Source: Micromonospora chaiyaphumensis (GTDB lineage: Bacteria > Actinomycetota > Actinomycetes > Mycobacteriales > Micromonosporaceae). Taken from it: a DNA stretch of 64,000 bases. Each line of letters begins with the position of its first letter. The stretch's first letter is position 1. The DNA lies in assembly GCF_900091435.1 (NCBI RefSeq), contig NZ_FMCS01000017.1, positions 1 through 64,000 on the forward strand. Direction: 5' to 3'. Positions 1 to 10,452 of this stretch are shown piece by piece. A program made the translations under genes and the position numbers. The notes beneath the pieces were generated by a model. The model made no database searches, was not told the origin of the DNA, and saw only the letters and a list, made by a program, of their open reading frames with translations.

Positions 1-481
1 AGGCCGAGACCTGCACGGTCTGCGCGGCCTCGGTCAGCGGCATGTCCTGCCAGCCGTCGACCTGCTTCAGGCCCTTCAGGAAGGCCAGGGTCGAGTACTC
101 GGGGTCGGTGATCTGCTCCGGCGTGCCCCAACCCGAGCTCGGGCGCTGCTGGAACAGGCCCAGCGAGTCGTGATCGTTCTTGTCGCCGAGGTGGCCGAGG
201 TTCTCCAGCTTCGACTCCTGCAGCGACGTGGCGATCGAGATGACCGCGGCCCGCTCCGGCAGACCGGCCTTCTTCGTCGCCGCGATGATCGCCTTCGCGT
301 TCGCGGTCTGCTCACCGTTCAGGTCGATCTTCGACTGAGCGCCCTGCACCGTCGCGACCGCGACCGGCCTGCCCTCGACGGGGCGGGCGTCGGCGTGAGC
401 GGCGACCGGACCGGCGAACACGCCACCGGTGAAAGCCAGACCAGCAATACCCAGCACGCTCTTACGCAGCATCGAGTTCAT
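1..481 (-). CDS. Secreted lysozyme-fold-like protein, C-terminus cut by window edge
   Basis: The first 160 codons of a secreted protein; its 3' end lies before base 1. The ATG at 481-479 is preceded by AAGGAG at good distance. Residues 1-32 (MNSMLRKSVLGIAGLAFTGG onward, ending AHA-DA) form a typical Sec signal peptide. The mature part has an Ala/Glu-rich helix followed by ISIATSLQESKLENLG, then DSLGLFQQRPSSGWGTPEQI, a block found in many actinobacterial secreted proteins of the lysozyme/transglycosylase-like fold, with a Glu in QESKL where such enzymes carry the catalytic acid. Inferred role: cell-wall associated glycosidase or a relative; activity is not proven by the fragment. It is divergent from the epimerase gene across a 720-bp spacer. 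Confidence 0.7.
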   Translation of the reverse strand, partial: MNSMLRKSVLGIAGLAFTGGVFAGPVAAHADARPVEGRPVAVATVQGAQSKIDLNGEQTANAKAIIAATKKAGLPERAAVISIATSLQESKLENLGHLGDKNDHDSLGLFQQRPSSGWGTPEQITDPEYSTLAFLKGLKQVDGWQDMPLTEAAQTVQVSA

Positions 482-502
482 GACAAAGCTCCTTGGGGGT
501 TG

Positions 503-533
503 GCGCACACGCCGATGGGGGTCGGCCGTGCGC
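503..533 (-). promoter_or_regulatory. Stem-loop in the leader of the secreted lysozyme-like gene
   Basis: GCGCAC at 503-508 pairs with GTGCGC at 528-533, and GCCGA at 511-515 pairs with TCGGC at 522-526, leaving a short G-rich loop. It lies just upstream of the AAGGAG ribosome site of the gene starting at 481, so it would be in the 5' leader. Function is unknown; I could not match it to a known riboswitch core. Confidence 0.4.
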
Positions 534-611
534 AAGCACCGTCAGGCGCTCAAAGAAAGTCTTGGGGGATCATCCAGCGCGCGGGGCTTAGGCCTCTTCG
601 TCGCGCCGGGA

Positions 612-782
612 CCATGTACAACGACCGGCGGCCCACCATCATTCCGGGCCCGGCACACCCACCTTGATTGGCGGGGCGGTTCCCGGAGGGGCCGGTCACC
701 CCGCTGGGCGGGGCGCCTTCCTCGGTCGTGCACCGGGTACAACGACCCCCGCCCACCCACCATTCCACCGCCGGGGTGCCAC
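612..782. repeat. Two diverged copies of a roughly 50-bp intergenic repeat
   Basis: GTACAACGACC occurs at 616-626 and again at 737-747, each followed by a GCCCACC block and CATTCC, then a C/G-rich tail. The copies are 121 bp apart and clearly related though not identical. No convincing ORF runs through them in the expected codon pattern. This belongs to the 720-bp spacer (482-1201), which otherwise holds the second repeat family at 795-1020. Confidence 0.5.
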
Positions 783-794
783 CGGTCACCCCCA

Positions 795-1020
795 CGAAAC
801 GGACACACCGCCCAGATCACGACGGTCGGTGGAACACCATGGGTGGATCCGGGCCCCGGAGACACCCACAGCGTTCCACTCACCGCCCGAGGGACGGCGC
901 GAAACGGACAATCCGCCGGGGCTCAGACCGGTCGGTGGAACGGTGTGGAGGTATCCCGGCCGCGGAGACCTCCATGGCGTTCCACTTAGCCGCCGGGTGA
1001 TGGCAGGCAACGGACATTCC
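795..1020. repeat. Tandem 106-bp repeats, each carrying a long hairpin
   Basis: AACGGACA recurs at 798-805, 903-910 and 1009-1016; GGTCGGTGGAAC at 824-835 and 930-941; GCGTTCCACT at 871-880 and 977-986, so the period is 105-106 bp. Each full unit is a hairpin: outer stem GTGGAAC/GTTCCAC in both, inner stem TGGGTG (840-845)/CACCCA (863-868) in the first but TGGAGGT (946-952)/ACCTCCA (968-974) in the second. The inner arms changed sequence but kept pairing. The third unit is only the left end. No protein explains it. Confidence 0.65.
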
Positions 1021-1201
1021 TCGCGCCACCCCGCGATGGGACGTGATCGACACCAGGTCGCCGGGATGGCGGTGACCACGCATGCGGGACACCGCCACCT
1101 CGGCGAGGTGGAGTGGATCAAGGCTCGGCTTCTGCCGTCGGCAGATCCGCTCACCGTGAACATCGCTCACGGAAGGGCGCCGGCGGGGCAGGGTGGGACG
1201 C

Positions 1202-2203
1202 ATGAGAGTTCTGATGCTGGGCGGTACGGGATTCGTCGGTGGGGCCGTGGTGACAGAGGCGGTGCGCCGCGGCTGGTCGGTGACGGTGTTCAACCGGGGG
1301 CTGCACGGCAGCGCGCCCGAGGGCGTACACCGGTTGCGGGGTGACCGCACAGCGCCGGACGGGCTGGCGGCCCTCGCCGGCGGCGAGTGGGACCTGGTGG
1401 TCGACACCTGGGACGGCGCGCCCCGGGCGGTCCGTGACGCGGCGCGCGCCCTGGCCGGCGCCGTGCCGCACTACGTCTACGTCTCCAGCGGCTCGGTCTA
1501 CGCGCCGCCGGTCGGGCTGGGCACCGCCGAGGACGCGCCGGTCTTCGAGGCCGGGGCGGACGCGGGTGACGGGGACTACCCGCAGAACAAGGCGGGCGGG
1601 GAGCGGGCCGCCGTGGAGGTGTTCGGCGACCGGGCGCTGCTGGTGCGGGCCGGGCTGATCCTCGGGCCGGGCGAGGACATCGGGCGGCTGCCCTGGTGGC
1701 TGCACCGCGTCGCCCGGGGCGGGGAGGTGCTGGCTCCCGGCCCGCGCGACCTGCCGGTGCAGTACGTCGACGCGCGGGACCTGGCGATCTGGTTGCTGGA
1801 CCGGGGGAGTGAGGGCGCCGGTGGGGCGTACAACGTGGTCAGTCGGACCGGGCACACGACGATGGGTGAGCTGCTCGACGCGGCCGTGGCGGTGACCGGC
1901 GCGGACGCGACGCTGCGCTGGACGGACCCGGACGCGCTCCTGGCGGCGGGCGTCGAGCCGTGGAACGACCTGCCGATCTGGATCCCGCTCGGGCACGAGT
2001 ACCGCTGGTTGCAGGAGCGGGACGTCGAGCGGGCCCACGCCGCGGGCCTGGCCTGCCGGCCGGCGGCCGAGACGGTCGCGGACACGTGGCGCTGGCTGCG
2101 CGAGGTGGGCCAGGTGCCGGCCCGGGCGGGACGTCCGGCGCGGGCGCCGGTCGGCCTGGCCCCGGAGCGGGAGGCGGCCCTCCTGGCCGCCCTGCGGGCC
2201 TGA
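1202..2203 (+). CDS. NAD-dependent epimerase/dehydratase family protein
   Basis: A 333-residue extended-SDR protein. It opens MRVLMLGGTGFVGG, the Rossmann GxxGxxG dinucleotide-binding motif, and has YVSSGSVYA near residue 95 and YPQNKAGGE near residue 125; the latter replaces the usual catalytic YxxxK with Y-P-Q-N-K, so the Tyr-Lys pair is kept. A GTG at 1193 is also in frame, but the ATG at 1202 places the nucleotide-binding beta strand directly at the N-terminus as in homologues. The C-terminal half binds the substrate and is not diagnostic, so the sugar-nucleotide or other substrate is unknown. It stands alone, convergent with the next gene. Confidence 0.8.
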   Translation: MRVLMLGGTGFVGGAVVTEAVRRGWSVTVFNRGLHGSAPEGVHRLRGDRTAPDGLAALAGGEWDLVVDTWDGAPRAVRDAARALAGAVPHYVYVSSGSVYAPPVGLGTAEDAPVFEAGADAGDGDYPQNKAGGERAAVEVFGDRALLVRAGLILGPGEDIGRLPWWLHRVARGGEVLAPGPRDLPVQYVDARDLAIWLLDRGSEGAGGAYNVVSRTGHTTMGELLDAAVAVTGADATLRWTDPDALLAAGVEPWNDLPIWIPLGHEYRWLQERDVERAHAAGLACRPAAETVADTWRWLREVGQVPARAGRPARAPVGLAPEREAALLAALRA

Positions 2204-2274
2204 CCACCGGCAACGAAGACCGGCGACGACGCCCGACGACGACGGGCGATGCCGACCGGCGCGACCGCCGGCCG

Positions 2275-3246
2275 TCAGCGCACCACGGGCAGGTCGAGCA
2301 CGGCGTCGACCGGCCGGCGCGGGGTGGTGCGGCCGGGCTGGCCGTACCCGATCCGCATCACCATCTGCGGTGTGCCGAACCGGCCCAGGGACAGCCGCAG
2401 CGCCTCCCGCGCCCCGGGCACCTCGATCGGCTGGGAGAGCATCGACACGGCCAGGCCGGCGTCGGTCGCGGTGAGCAGCACCCGTTGCAGGGCCTGCCCG
2501 GCGACGATCTGGTCGGTGGCGGTGTTGCCGGTCGAGCCGAGCACGGCGACCAGCGGTTCCGGCTCGAAGTCCCGGCCGGGGGCGCGGTTGCGGCCGCCGA
2601 AGCCGCGCTGCGGCAGCAGGTCCTGCGGTTCGCTCTGCGGCCCGCCCGCGGCGGCCGGCACGCCGTCGGGGGACGGCTCGGAGCGGATCCACCGGGTCCG
2701 CTCGGTGACGTACGCGGAGTCACGCTCCAGCACCCGGTGCGCGCTGCGGGCGATCTCGGCGAAGGCGTTGACGGCCGTGGTGCCGATGACGAGTTCCAGC
2801 CAGCACTGCTCGGCGCGGGCGGCCTCGACGAGGCGCCAGCGCGCGTCGGCGGGGACCGGATCGGGCCAGAAGGGCGCGCGGTTGCTGAACCGGCGGGCGA
2901 TGGCGCGGTGCAGGCTCTGCTCGGCCGGGGTGGGCCGGCGCGGCACGTCGGGGACGAGCCGCGCCACCACGTCCGGGTCGCCGGGGTACGGGCGGAGCCG
3001 CACCGTGGCCGGTGTGCCCGCCGTGGCGAGGGCCAGCCGCAGGTTGCACAGGGCCGCCCCGCAGGCGATCCGGGTGCCCCAGCCGCTCGGGTCGCTGGCG
3101 GGCAGCCGGCGCCGCGGGTCGACGGCGAGTTCGATCCCGCCGTCGACGAGGCGGAACCGCCACGGCTGGGTGTTGTGCAGCGACGGCGCGCGCACCGCGT
3201 CCGCGGCGGCTTTTCGCAGCTGGTCGACCGTGTAGCCCGTGGTCAT
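2275..3246 (-). CDS. Acg-type FMN nitroreductase-fold protein (copy 1)
   Basis: A 323-residue member of the Acg/Rv3127-like branch of the nitroreductase family, FMN-binding proteins typical of DosR regulons in actinobacteria. The signature APSLHNTQPWRF stands at residues 17-28; GTRIACGAAL and the late block LGRFGTPQMVMRIGYGQ match the family. The start ATG at 3246 has a GGAGGGAGCC ribosome site; an in-frame GTG 16 codons upstream lacks one. It is divergent from the response regulator gene, and the 183-bp spacer carries three copies of the shared box described separately. Acg proteins are proposed to sequester FMN rather than turn over substrate; catalytic activity here is unknown. Confidence 0.85.
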   Translation of the reverse strand: MTTGYTVDQLRKAAADAVRAPSLHNTQPWRFRLVDGGIELAVDPRRRLPASDPSGWGTRIACGAALCNLRLALATAGTPATVRLRPYPGDPDVVARLVPDVPRRPTPAEQSLHRAIARRFSNRAPFWPDPVPADARWRLVEAARAEQCWLELVIGTTAVNAFAEIARSAHRVLERDSAYVTERTRWIRSEPSPDGVPAAAGGPQSEPQDLLPQRGFGGRNRAPGRDFEPEPLVAVLGSTGNTATDQIVAGQALQRVLLTATDAGLAVSMLSQPIEVPGAREALRLSLGRFGTPQMVMRIGYGQPGRTTPRRPVDAVLDLPVVR

Positions 3247-3322
3247 GGCTGGCTCCCTCCGTGCGGGCCGCCCTGCCGGCCGGTCCGTCTCCACCGTCCG
3301 TCACCGGGTGGGGCGGCGAGCA

Positions 3323-3336
3323 GGGCCGGAGGTCCC
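3323..3336. promoter_or_regulatory. DosR-like box upstream of nitroreductase copy 1
   Basis: GGGCCGGAGGTCCC, an imperfect 14-bp palindrome, lies about 77 bp upstream of the nitroreductase start at 3246. The complement reads GGGACCTCCGGCCC. It matches the boxes at 3380 and 10425 at 13 of 14 positions and has the length and GGGAC...CCC frame of the mycobacterial DosR site. Binding is inferred. Confidence 0.6.
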
Positions 3337-3379
3337 CACCTGGGCGGGTCCGTCTGCCCGCCGCGGCCGCGTGCCGGTC

Positions 3380-3411
3380 GGGACCTTCGGCCCGTGCGGG
3401 ACCTCCGGGCG
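3380..3411. promoter_or_regulatory. Tandem DosR-like boxes before the response regulator gene
   Basis: GGGACCTTCGGCCC at 3380-3393 and a weaker GGGACCTCCGGGCG at 3398-3411 are spaced 18 bp start to start, so roughly two helical turns. They end 18 bp before the ATG of the DosR-like gene at 3430 and also face the divergent nitroreductase gene. Autoregulation and shared control are inferred from the repetition of this box at other promoters of the block. Confidence 0.6.
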
Positions 3412-3429
3412 GGAGGGTAGAAAGGACGG

Positions 3430-4068
3430 ATGATCCGGGTGTTCCTGCTCGACGACCACGAGGTCGTCCGTCGTGGCCTTGCCGACCTGCTGCAGAGCAG
3501 CGGCGACATCGAGGTGGTCGGCGAGTCCGGCTCGGCGCAGGAGGCGTCCCGCCGCATCCCGGCGCTCCGCCCCGACGTGGCGATCCTCGACGCCCGGCTG
3601 CCCGACGGCAACGGCATCGACGTGTGCCGGGACATCCGCGCCGTGGACTCGTCGATCAAGGGACTGATCCTCACCTCGTACGAGGACGACGAGGCGCTCT
3701 TCGCGGCGATCATGGCCGGTGCCGCCGGTTACGTGCTCAAGCAGATCCGCGGCACCGACCTGGTGGACGCGGTCCGGCGGGTGGCGGCCGGGCAGTCCCT
3801 GCTCGACCCGGCGATCACCACCCGGGTGCTGGAGCGGATCCGCAGCGGCGTCGAGCAGCCGCGCGAGCTGAAGTCCCTCACCGAGCAGGAGCGGCGGATC
3901 CTGGAGTACGTGGCCGAGGGGCTCACCAACCGGGAGATCGCGGGCAGGATGTTCCTCGCCGAGAAGACGGTGAAGAACTACGTCTCCAGCGTGCTGGCCA
4001 AGCTCGGCCTGGAGCGGCGTACGCAGGCCGCGGTGCTGGCCACCCGGCTGCTCGGCAAGAGCCACTGA
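3430..4068 (+). CDS. dosR: DosR/DevR-like NarL-family response regulator
   Basis: A 212-residue protein with an N-terminal receiver domain and C-terminal LuxR helix-turn-helix. Acidic residues D8, D9 and the phosphoacceptor D54 (VAILDARLPDGNG) are present, as are the Ser/Thr of LILTSYEDDEA and K104 of GYVLKQI. The DNA-binding part contains LTEQERRILEYVAEGLTN and FLAEKTVKNYVSSVLAKLG, very close to mycobacterial DosR. The start has AAAGGA at the right distance. It faces nitroreductase copy 1 divergently and the cognate sensor kinase convergently. Known family role: activates hypoxia/NO dormancy genes. Orthology is inferred from sequence recall and context, strongly supported by both. Confidence 0.9.
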   Translation: MIRVFLLDDHEVVRRGLADLLQSSGDIEVVGESGSAQEASRRIPALRPDVAILDARLPDGNGIDVCRDIRAVDSSIKGLILTSYEDDEALFAAIMAGAAGYVLKQIRGTDLVDAVRRVAAGQSLLDPAITTRVLERIRSGVEQPRELKSLTEQERRILEYVAEGLTNREIAGRMFLAEKTVKNYVSSVLAKLGLERRTQAAVLATRLLGKSH

Positions 4069-4070
4069 GT

Positions 4071-4087
4071 CCGGGCGTCCCGCCCGG
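4071..4087. terminator. Short GC stem-loop between dosR-like and sensor kinase genes
   Basis: CCGGGCG (4071-4077) pairs with CGCCCGG (4081-4087) around a 3-nt loop, immediately between the two convergent stop codons. No T tract follows. Plausible shared terminator. Confidence 0.45.
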
Positions 4088-5837
<1,750 letters not shown>

Positions 5838-5854
5838 GCCGGGCCGAAGATCCG

Positions 5855-6862
5855 TCAGGAGAGCTGGCCGCGCACCGCCGACGTGTCGACGGTCTGCGCG
5901 ACGTCCAGCCGCGGGGTGTGCGGGGGGCCGGCGTGCGTCGGGTCGGCCAGACCGAGGCGCATCGAGATGTACGGGAAGCCGAGGCCGGACAGCATCTGCC
6001 GGAGCGTCTGGCGGGTGCTGTCGACCTCGACCACGCCGGAGAGCGGCACCAGGGAGACGCCGTGCCGGGTGGCGGTGAGCCAGGCGGCGGAGAGCGCCTC
6101 GCCGGCGCGCAGCCAGCTGTCCGGCTCGTCCTCGGTGCCCCAGAGGATCCCGTAGACGGCGGCCCGGTCGTGCCCCTCACCCACCGGCAGCGTGCCGTAG
6201 CCGAAGTCGCGGGCCGGAACGGTGGTCTCCGGAGCCCGCTCCGGCACGACCTCCGGCGGCAGCCCGGTGCCGGCGCGGGCCCGGCTGGTCCAGTACGCCA
6301 GCTCCTCCAGCAGGTCCGGGCTGTCCCTCTCGACGGCGGCCGCCTGCTGGGCGGCGGCGGCCAGCTCGATCTTCTGGTCGTCGTCCAGCACCTGCAGGTT
6401 GACGCCCTCCCGGGTGGCCGCCCGGTCGATCTCGCCCAGCACGGAGGTCGGGATCGGCTCGTCGCTGACCGGCCGGCGGTCGGTGTGGCGGACCTGCATG
6501 CACTGCACCGTGCGCATGGCGTCCGGGTCCGCGCCGGTGGGCTTGAACCCGGTCAGCCGGGCGACCAGATCGGGCTGGCCGGGGTCGGGCACGCGCTCCA
6601 CCACCGGGGTCCAGCCCTCGGCGGCCAGCGCCACCCGGGCGTGGTGCAGCGCGACGCCGCAGCTCAGCACCAGCAGCCGGCCCTCCGGGTCCAGGACGCT
6701 GAGGTGCCGCTCCCGGACCACGCGCAGCTCCAGCGTGTCGGGCAACACCGTCCAGTGCCACGGCTGCGTGTTGTGCACCGAGGGAGCATGGCCGGCCATT
6801 CCGGCGGCCTCCGCGAGGGCGGTGGTCAGCGGGCGGTCCGTGGCCGGCTTCTCGTGGCTCAT
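5855..6862 (-). CDS. Acg-type FMN nitroreductase-fold protein (copy 2)
   Basis: A 335-residue paralogue of the protein at 2275-3246. It has the family signature APSVHNTQPWHW at residues 26-37, VLSCGVALHHARVAL, and a C-terminal LRQMLSGLGFPYISMRLGLA. The ATG at 6862 is preceded by GGAAGG. It lies upstream of the kinase gene on the same strand, separated by the hairpin at 5807-5837, and has its own spacer of 196 bp with a divergent version of the shared box at 6983-6996. As with other Acg-like proteins, FMN binding is likely but the substrate is unknown; family membership is clear, enzymatic role is not. Confidence 0.85.
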   Translation of the reverse strand: MSHEKPATDRPLTTALAEAAGMAGHAPSVHNTQPWHWTVLPDTLELRVVRERHLSVLDPEGRLLVLSCGVALHHARVALAAEGWTPVVERVPDPGQPDLVARLTGFKPTGADPDAMRTVQCMQVRHTDRRPVSDEPIPTSVLGEIDRAATREGVNLQVLDDDQKIELAAAAQQAAAVERDSPDLLEELAYWTSRARAGTGLPPEVVPERAPETTVPARDFGYGTLPVGEGHDRAAVYGILWGTEDEPDSWLRAGEALSAAWLTATRHGVSLVPLSGVVEVDSTRQTLRQMLSGLGFPYISMRLGLADPTHAGPPHTPRLDVAQTVDTSAVRGQLS

Positions 6863-6982
6863 CGTCACGACCTTCCTGTCTCTCCCCATCGTGCCCCACG
6901 CCCGGGTCACCCGGGTGGGGTTGCCCGCTCCATCCTCGGCCATGTCCGCGGTGGTCGCACGCGTCCGACGTCCCGCGCGCAC

Positions 6983-6996
6983 GGGCCCTTCGACCC
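6983..6996. promoter_or_regulatory. Degenerate DosR-like box upstream of nitroreductase copy 2
   Basis: GGGCCCTTCGACCC keeps both arms of the box (GGGCC...CCC) but differs in the centre; it matches the stronger boxes at about 10 of 14 positions. It lies about 120 bp before the start at 6862. The weakest of the set, reported because its position fits. Confidence 0.4.
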
Positions 6997-7058
6997 GTCG
7001 GATCACCCAGGTCTGCCCTACCCGGGCCGCTGCGACGCGGAGACGGCCGCGGGCCAGC

Positions 7059-7925
7059 TCAGCGTTCGCGGACCACCGCGACCGGGCACTGGGCGTGCTG
7101 GATGAGTTGCTGGCTGACCGAGCCGAGCAGCATCCCGCGCAGCCCGCCCCGGCCCCGGCTGCCCACGACCACGAGCTGGGCCGACCGGCTCTCCTCGACC
7201 AGCAGCGCGGCGGGGCTGCCCGGGTTGGCCACCACCTCGACCGGCACGTCCGGGAAGGCCTCCCGCCAGGGGACCAGGTCCGCCTCGGCGGCGGCCCGCT
7301 CGGTGGCGGCGGCCTCCTCCGGGTCGAAGCCCGGCGGCACCCGCCCCTCGCCGGGCGGCTCCCAGACCCGCAGCGCTCGCAGGGGCACGTCCCGCTGGGC
7401 GGCACGCTCGACGGCGAAGCCGAGCGCCTGCACCGACGACGGGGAGCCGTCCGTGCCGACGACCACCGGACCGGACGTGGCCGGCCGGCCGTCCCGGACC
7501 ACGATCACCGGGCAGTGCGCGTGCGCCGTGACGCTGACGGCGGTGGAGCCGGTGAGCAGCCCGGCGAAGCCGCCGTGGCCCCGGCTGCCGAGCACCAGCA
7601 TCCCCGCCTCGGCGGAGCGCTCCTGGAGGACCAGCGCGGGCGGGCCGTCGAAGACCTCGCCGTGCACGGTCAGCCCCGGCCGGTCCGCGGCGGCGTCCGC
7701 CGCCGCCCGGCGGACCAGGTCCTCGACCTGCCGCCGGGCGGTCTCGTCGGGCCAGACGCCGGGCGCCACGCCGGGACCGATCCAGCCGGCCACGGTCAGC
7801 CACTCGAAGACGTACGCCAGCCGGACCGGCCGGCCCGAGCGGCCCGCCTCGTCCAGCGCCCAGTTCAGGGCCACCGTCGCGTCGGCGGAGCCGTCGTAGC
7901 CGACCAGGATCTCCTCGCCGTTCAT
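7059..7925 (-). CDS. Tandem universal stress protein (USP)
   Basis: A 288-residue protein with two USP domains. Each ends with the ATP-binding pattern G-x2-G-x9-G-[S/T]: [19 protein letters not shown] in the first and [18 protein letters not shown] in the second, each followed by CPVIVVR or CPVAVVR. The ATG at 7925 overlaps the phosphoketolase stop by ATGA, so the two genes are translationally coupled. USPs of this two-domain ATP-binding type accumulate under hypoxia and stasis in mycobacteria, which fits the surrounding DosRS-like block. The exact cellular partner is unknown. Confidence 0.88.
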   Translation of the reverse strand: MNGEEILVGYDGSADATVALNWALDEAGRSGRPVRLAYVFEWLTVAGWIGPGVAPGVWPDETARRQVEDLVRRAAADAAADRPGLTVHGEVFDGPPALVLQERSAEAGMLVLGSRGHGGFAGLLTGSTAVSVTAHAHCPVIVVRDGRPATSGPVVVGTDGSPSSVQALGFAVERAAQRDVPLRALRVWEPPGEGRVPPGFDPEEAAATERAAAEADLVPWREAFPDVPVEVVANPGSPAALLVEESRSAQLVVVGSRGRGGLRGMLLGSVSQQLIQHAQCPVAVVRER

Positions 7926-10324
7926 GCCCCGCTCCGCACGGCCGGGTCGGTCTCCCGGATCCAGCGCCACTCGGCGACCCGGGGGTCGTCCTCGCCGTGC
8001 TGCCGGGTGTAGTCGCGGCAGGACTGCCGGAGGTCCACCATCTCCTGGCGCAGGTGGGCGGCGCGCGAGCGCAGCCCGGGCAGCCGGTCGATGACGTCGA
8101 TGACCAGGTGGAAGCGGTCGAGGTCGTTGAGCATCACCATGTCGAACGGCGTGGTGGTGGTGCCCTCCTCCTTGTAGCCGCGCACGTGGAGGTTGTCGTG
8201 GTTGGTCCGGCGGTAGGTGAGCCGGTGGATCAGCCACGGGTAGCCGTGGTAGGCGAAGATGACCGGCTTGTCGCGGGTGAAGATGGTGTCGAACTCGCTG
8301 TCCGGCAGGCCGTGCGGGTGCTCCGACGGCGGTTGCAGGCGCATCAGGTCGACCACGTTGACGAGCCGGACCTTGAGGTCGGGCAGGTGCTGGCGGAGCA
8401 GGTCGGCCGCCGCGAGCGTCTCCAGGGTCGGCACGTCGCCGGCGCAGGCGAGCACGACGTCGGGCTCGCTGCCGTCGTCGGTGCTGGCCCAGTCCCAGAT
8501 GCCCAGGCCGCGGCGGGTGTGCTGGATGGCCTCCTCCATGGTCAGCCAGTTGGGCGCCGGCTGCTTCCCGGCCACCACCACGTTGATGTAGTGCCGGCTG
8601 CGCAGGCAGTGGTCCATGGTGGAGAGCAGGGTGTTGCCGTCCGGCGGCAGGTAGACCCGCACCACCTCGGCCTTCTTGTTGACCACGTGGTCGATGAAGC
8701 CCGGGTCCTGGTGCGAGAAGCCGTTGTGGTCCTGCCGCCAGACGTGACTGGAGAGCAGGTAGTTCAGCGACGCCACCGGCGCGCGCCACGGGATCTGACG
8801 GGTCACCTTGAGCCACTTGGCGTGCTGGTTGACCATCGAGTCGACGATGTGGATGAACGCCTCGTAGCTGGTGAAGATGCCGTGCCGGCCGGTCAGCAGG
8901 TAGCCCTCCAGCCAGCCCTGGCACAGGTGCTCGGAGAGCACCTCCATGACCCGGCCGTCGGGGGACAGGTGGTCGTCGCCGGGGAGCCGGCTGCCGACGA
9001 ATGCCCGGTCGGTGACCTCGAAGACGGCACTGAGCCGGTTCGAGGCGACCTCGTCGGGGCCGAACAGGCGGAACGTCTCCGGGTTGCGGGTGATCACGTC
9101 GCGGACCCAGGGGCCCAGCGCGCCGGTGGCGCCCGCCATCGGCGTGCCCGGTTCCTTGACGTCGACCGCGTAGTCACGGAAGTCCGGCAGCTCCAGGTCG
9201 CGCAGCAGCCGGCCGCCGTTGGCCACCGGGTTGGCGCTCATCCGCCGGTCGCCGGTGGGTGGCAGGTTTGCCAGGTCGGGGACCGGCGCGCCGGTGGCGT
9301 CGAACAGTTCCTCCGGCCGGTAGCTGCGCAGCCAGCGCTCCAGCTCGGCCAGGTGCGCCGGGTTGTCGCGTACCCCGTCGATGGGCACCTGGTGGGCGCG
9401 GAAGGTGCCCTCGACCTGCTTGCCGTCGACGTCCGCCGGGCCGGTCCAGCCCTTCGGCGTACGGAGGATGATCATCGGCCAGCGGGGGCGCTCGACCTCG
9501 CCCCCCGTGCGGGCCCGGCGCTGGATCTCGGCGATCTCGTCGACCACCCGGTCCAGGGTGGCGGCGAGGGTCTGGTGCACCCGGGCCGGGTCGTCGCCCT
9601 CGACGACGTACGGCTGGTAGCCGAAGCCGCGCATCTGGTCGAGCAGGTCCTCGGCGGGGATCCGGTCGAGCACCGTCGGATTGGCGATCTTGTAGCCGTT
9701 GAGGTGCAGGATCGGCAGCACCGCCCCGTCCCGGGCCGGGTTGAGGAAGACGTTGGACAGCCAGCTCCCGGCCAGCGGCCCGGTCTCCGCCTCGCCGTCG
9801 CCGATCACGCAGGCGACCAGCAGGTCCGGGTTGTCGAACGCGGCGCCGTACGCGTGGCTCAGCGCGTATCCCAGCTCGCCGCCCTCGTGGATCGAACCCG
9901 GCACCTCCGGCGCCACGTGGCTGGGGATGCCGCCGGGGAAGGAGAACTGGCGGAACAGCCGCTGCATGCCGGTCTCGTCGCGGGCGATGTGGTGGTAGAG
10001 CTCGCTGTAGGTGCCCTCCAGCCACGTGTTGGCCACCAGGGCGGGGCCGCCGTGGCCCGGGCCGGTGACGAAGATGGCGGATAGGTCCCGGCCGACGATG
10101 ATCCGGTTGAGGTGCGTGTAGAGGAGGTTGAGGCCGGGGCTGGTGCCCCAGTGCCCGAGCAGTCGGGGCTTGATGTGCTCGGGCTTCAGCGGCTCACGCA
10201 GCAGCGGGTTGTCGAGCAGGTAGATCTGCCCGACGGTGAGGTAGTTGGCCGCCCGCCAGTAGGCGTCGAGCCGGCGCAGCTCGTCCTCGGTCAGTGGGCT
10301 GTGCAGGTCCAGAGCGGTGTCCAT
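7922..10324 (-). CDS. xfp: Phosphoketolase (xylulose-5-P/fructose-6-P)
   Basis: An 800-residue thiamine diphosphate enzyme, full length for the family. It cleaves xylulose 5-phosphate, and in many members fructose 6-phosphate, with phosphate to acetyl phosphate plus a triose or tetrose phosphate. Visible family blocks are [18 protein letters not shown] (57-74), [10 protein letters not shown] (about 89), [25 protein letters not shown], the ThDP/metal-binding [16 protein letters not shown], and [12 protein letters not shown]. The start ATG at 10324 has GAGAGG before it. It heads a two-gene unit with the downstream USP and has a near-perfect shared box about 100 bp upstream, suggesting hypoxic induction to supply acetyl phosphate and ATP without respiration; that regulation is inferred. 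Confidence 0.95.
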   Translation of the reverse strand: MDTALDLHSPLTEDELRRLDAYWRAANYLTVGQIYLLDNPLLREPLKPEHIKPRLLGHWGTSPGLNLLYTHLNRIIVGRDLSAIFVTGPGHGGPALVANTWLEGTYSELYHHIARDETGMQRLFRQFSFPGGIPSHVAPEVPGSIHEGGELGYALSHAYGAAFDNPDLLVACVIGDGEAETGPLAGSWLSNVFLNPARDGAVLPILHLNGYKIANPTVLDRIPAEDLLDQMRGFGYQPYVVEGDDPARVHQTLAATLDRVVDEIAEIQRRARTGGEVERPRWPMIILRTPKGWTGPADVDGKQVEGTFRAHQVPIDGVRDNPAHLAELERWLRSYRPEELFDATGAPVPDLANLPPTGDRRMSANPVANGGRLLRDLELPDFRDYAVDVKEPGTPMAGATGALGPWVRDVITRNPETFRLFGPDEVASNRLSAVFEVTDRAFVGSRLPGDDHLSPDGRVMEVLSEHLCQGWLEGYLLTGRHGIFTSYEAFIHIVDSMVNQHAKWLKVTRQIPWRAPVASLNYLLSSHVWRQDHNGFSHQDPGFIDHVVNKKAEVVRVYLPPDGNTLLSTMDHCLRSRHYINVVVAGKQPAPNWLTMEEAIQHTRRGLGIWDWASTDDGSEPDVVLACAGDVPTLETLAAADLLRQHLPDLKVRLVNVVDLMRLQPPSEHPHGLPDSEFDTIFTRDKPVIFAYHGYPWLIHRLTYRRTNHDNLHVRGYKEEGTTTTPFDMVMLNDLDRFHLVIDVIDRLPGLRSRAAHLRQEMVDLRQSCRDYTRQHGEDDPRVAEWRWIRETDPAVRSGA

Positions 10325-10424
10325 GCTGCGTTAGCCTCTCGCGGCTCGGGGTCTTCTGCCACCCGGGAGCGGATCGGCCGCCCCCGGCACGTCCAGCCTC
10401 GTCCCTCGGCCGGCGCGTCGATCA

Positions 10425-10438
10425 GGGCCGTAGGTCCC
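10425..10438. promoter_or_regulatory. DosR-like box upstream of phosphoketolase-USP unit
   Basis: GGGCCGTAGGTCCC differs from the box at 3323 at one position and from the reverse complement of that at 3380 at one position, all in the central degenerate base. It lies about 100 bp upstream of the phosphoketolase start. Good evidence that these promoters share a regulator. Confidence 0.6.
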
Positions 10439-10452
10439 GGACCGGGCGGGCG

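Noticed and set aside
482-600. c-di-AMP (ydaO-type) riboswitch before the secreted lysozyme-like gene
   Set aside because: Such genes are often so controlled in actinobacteria, but I could not find the conserved core blocks; only a simple stem-loop is seen.
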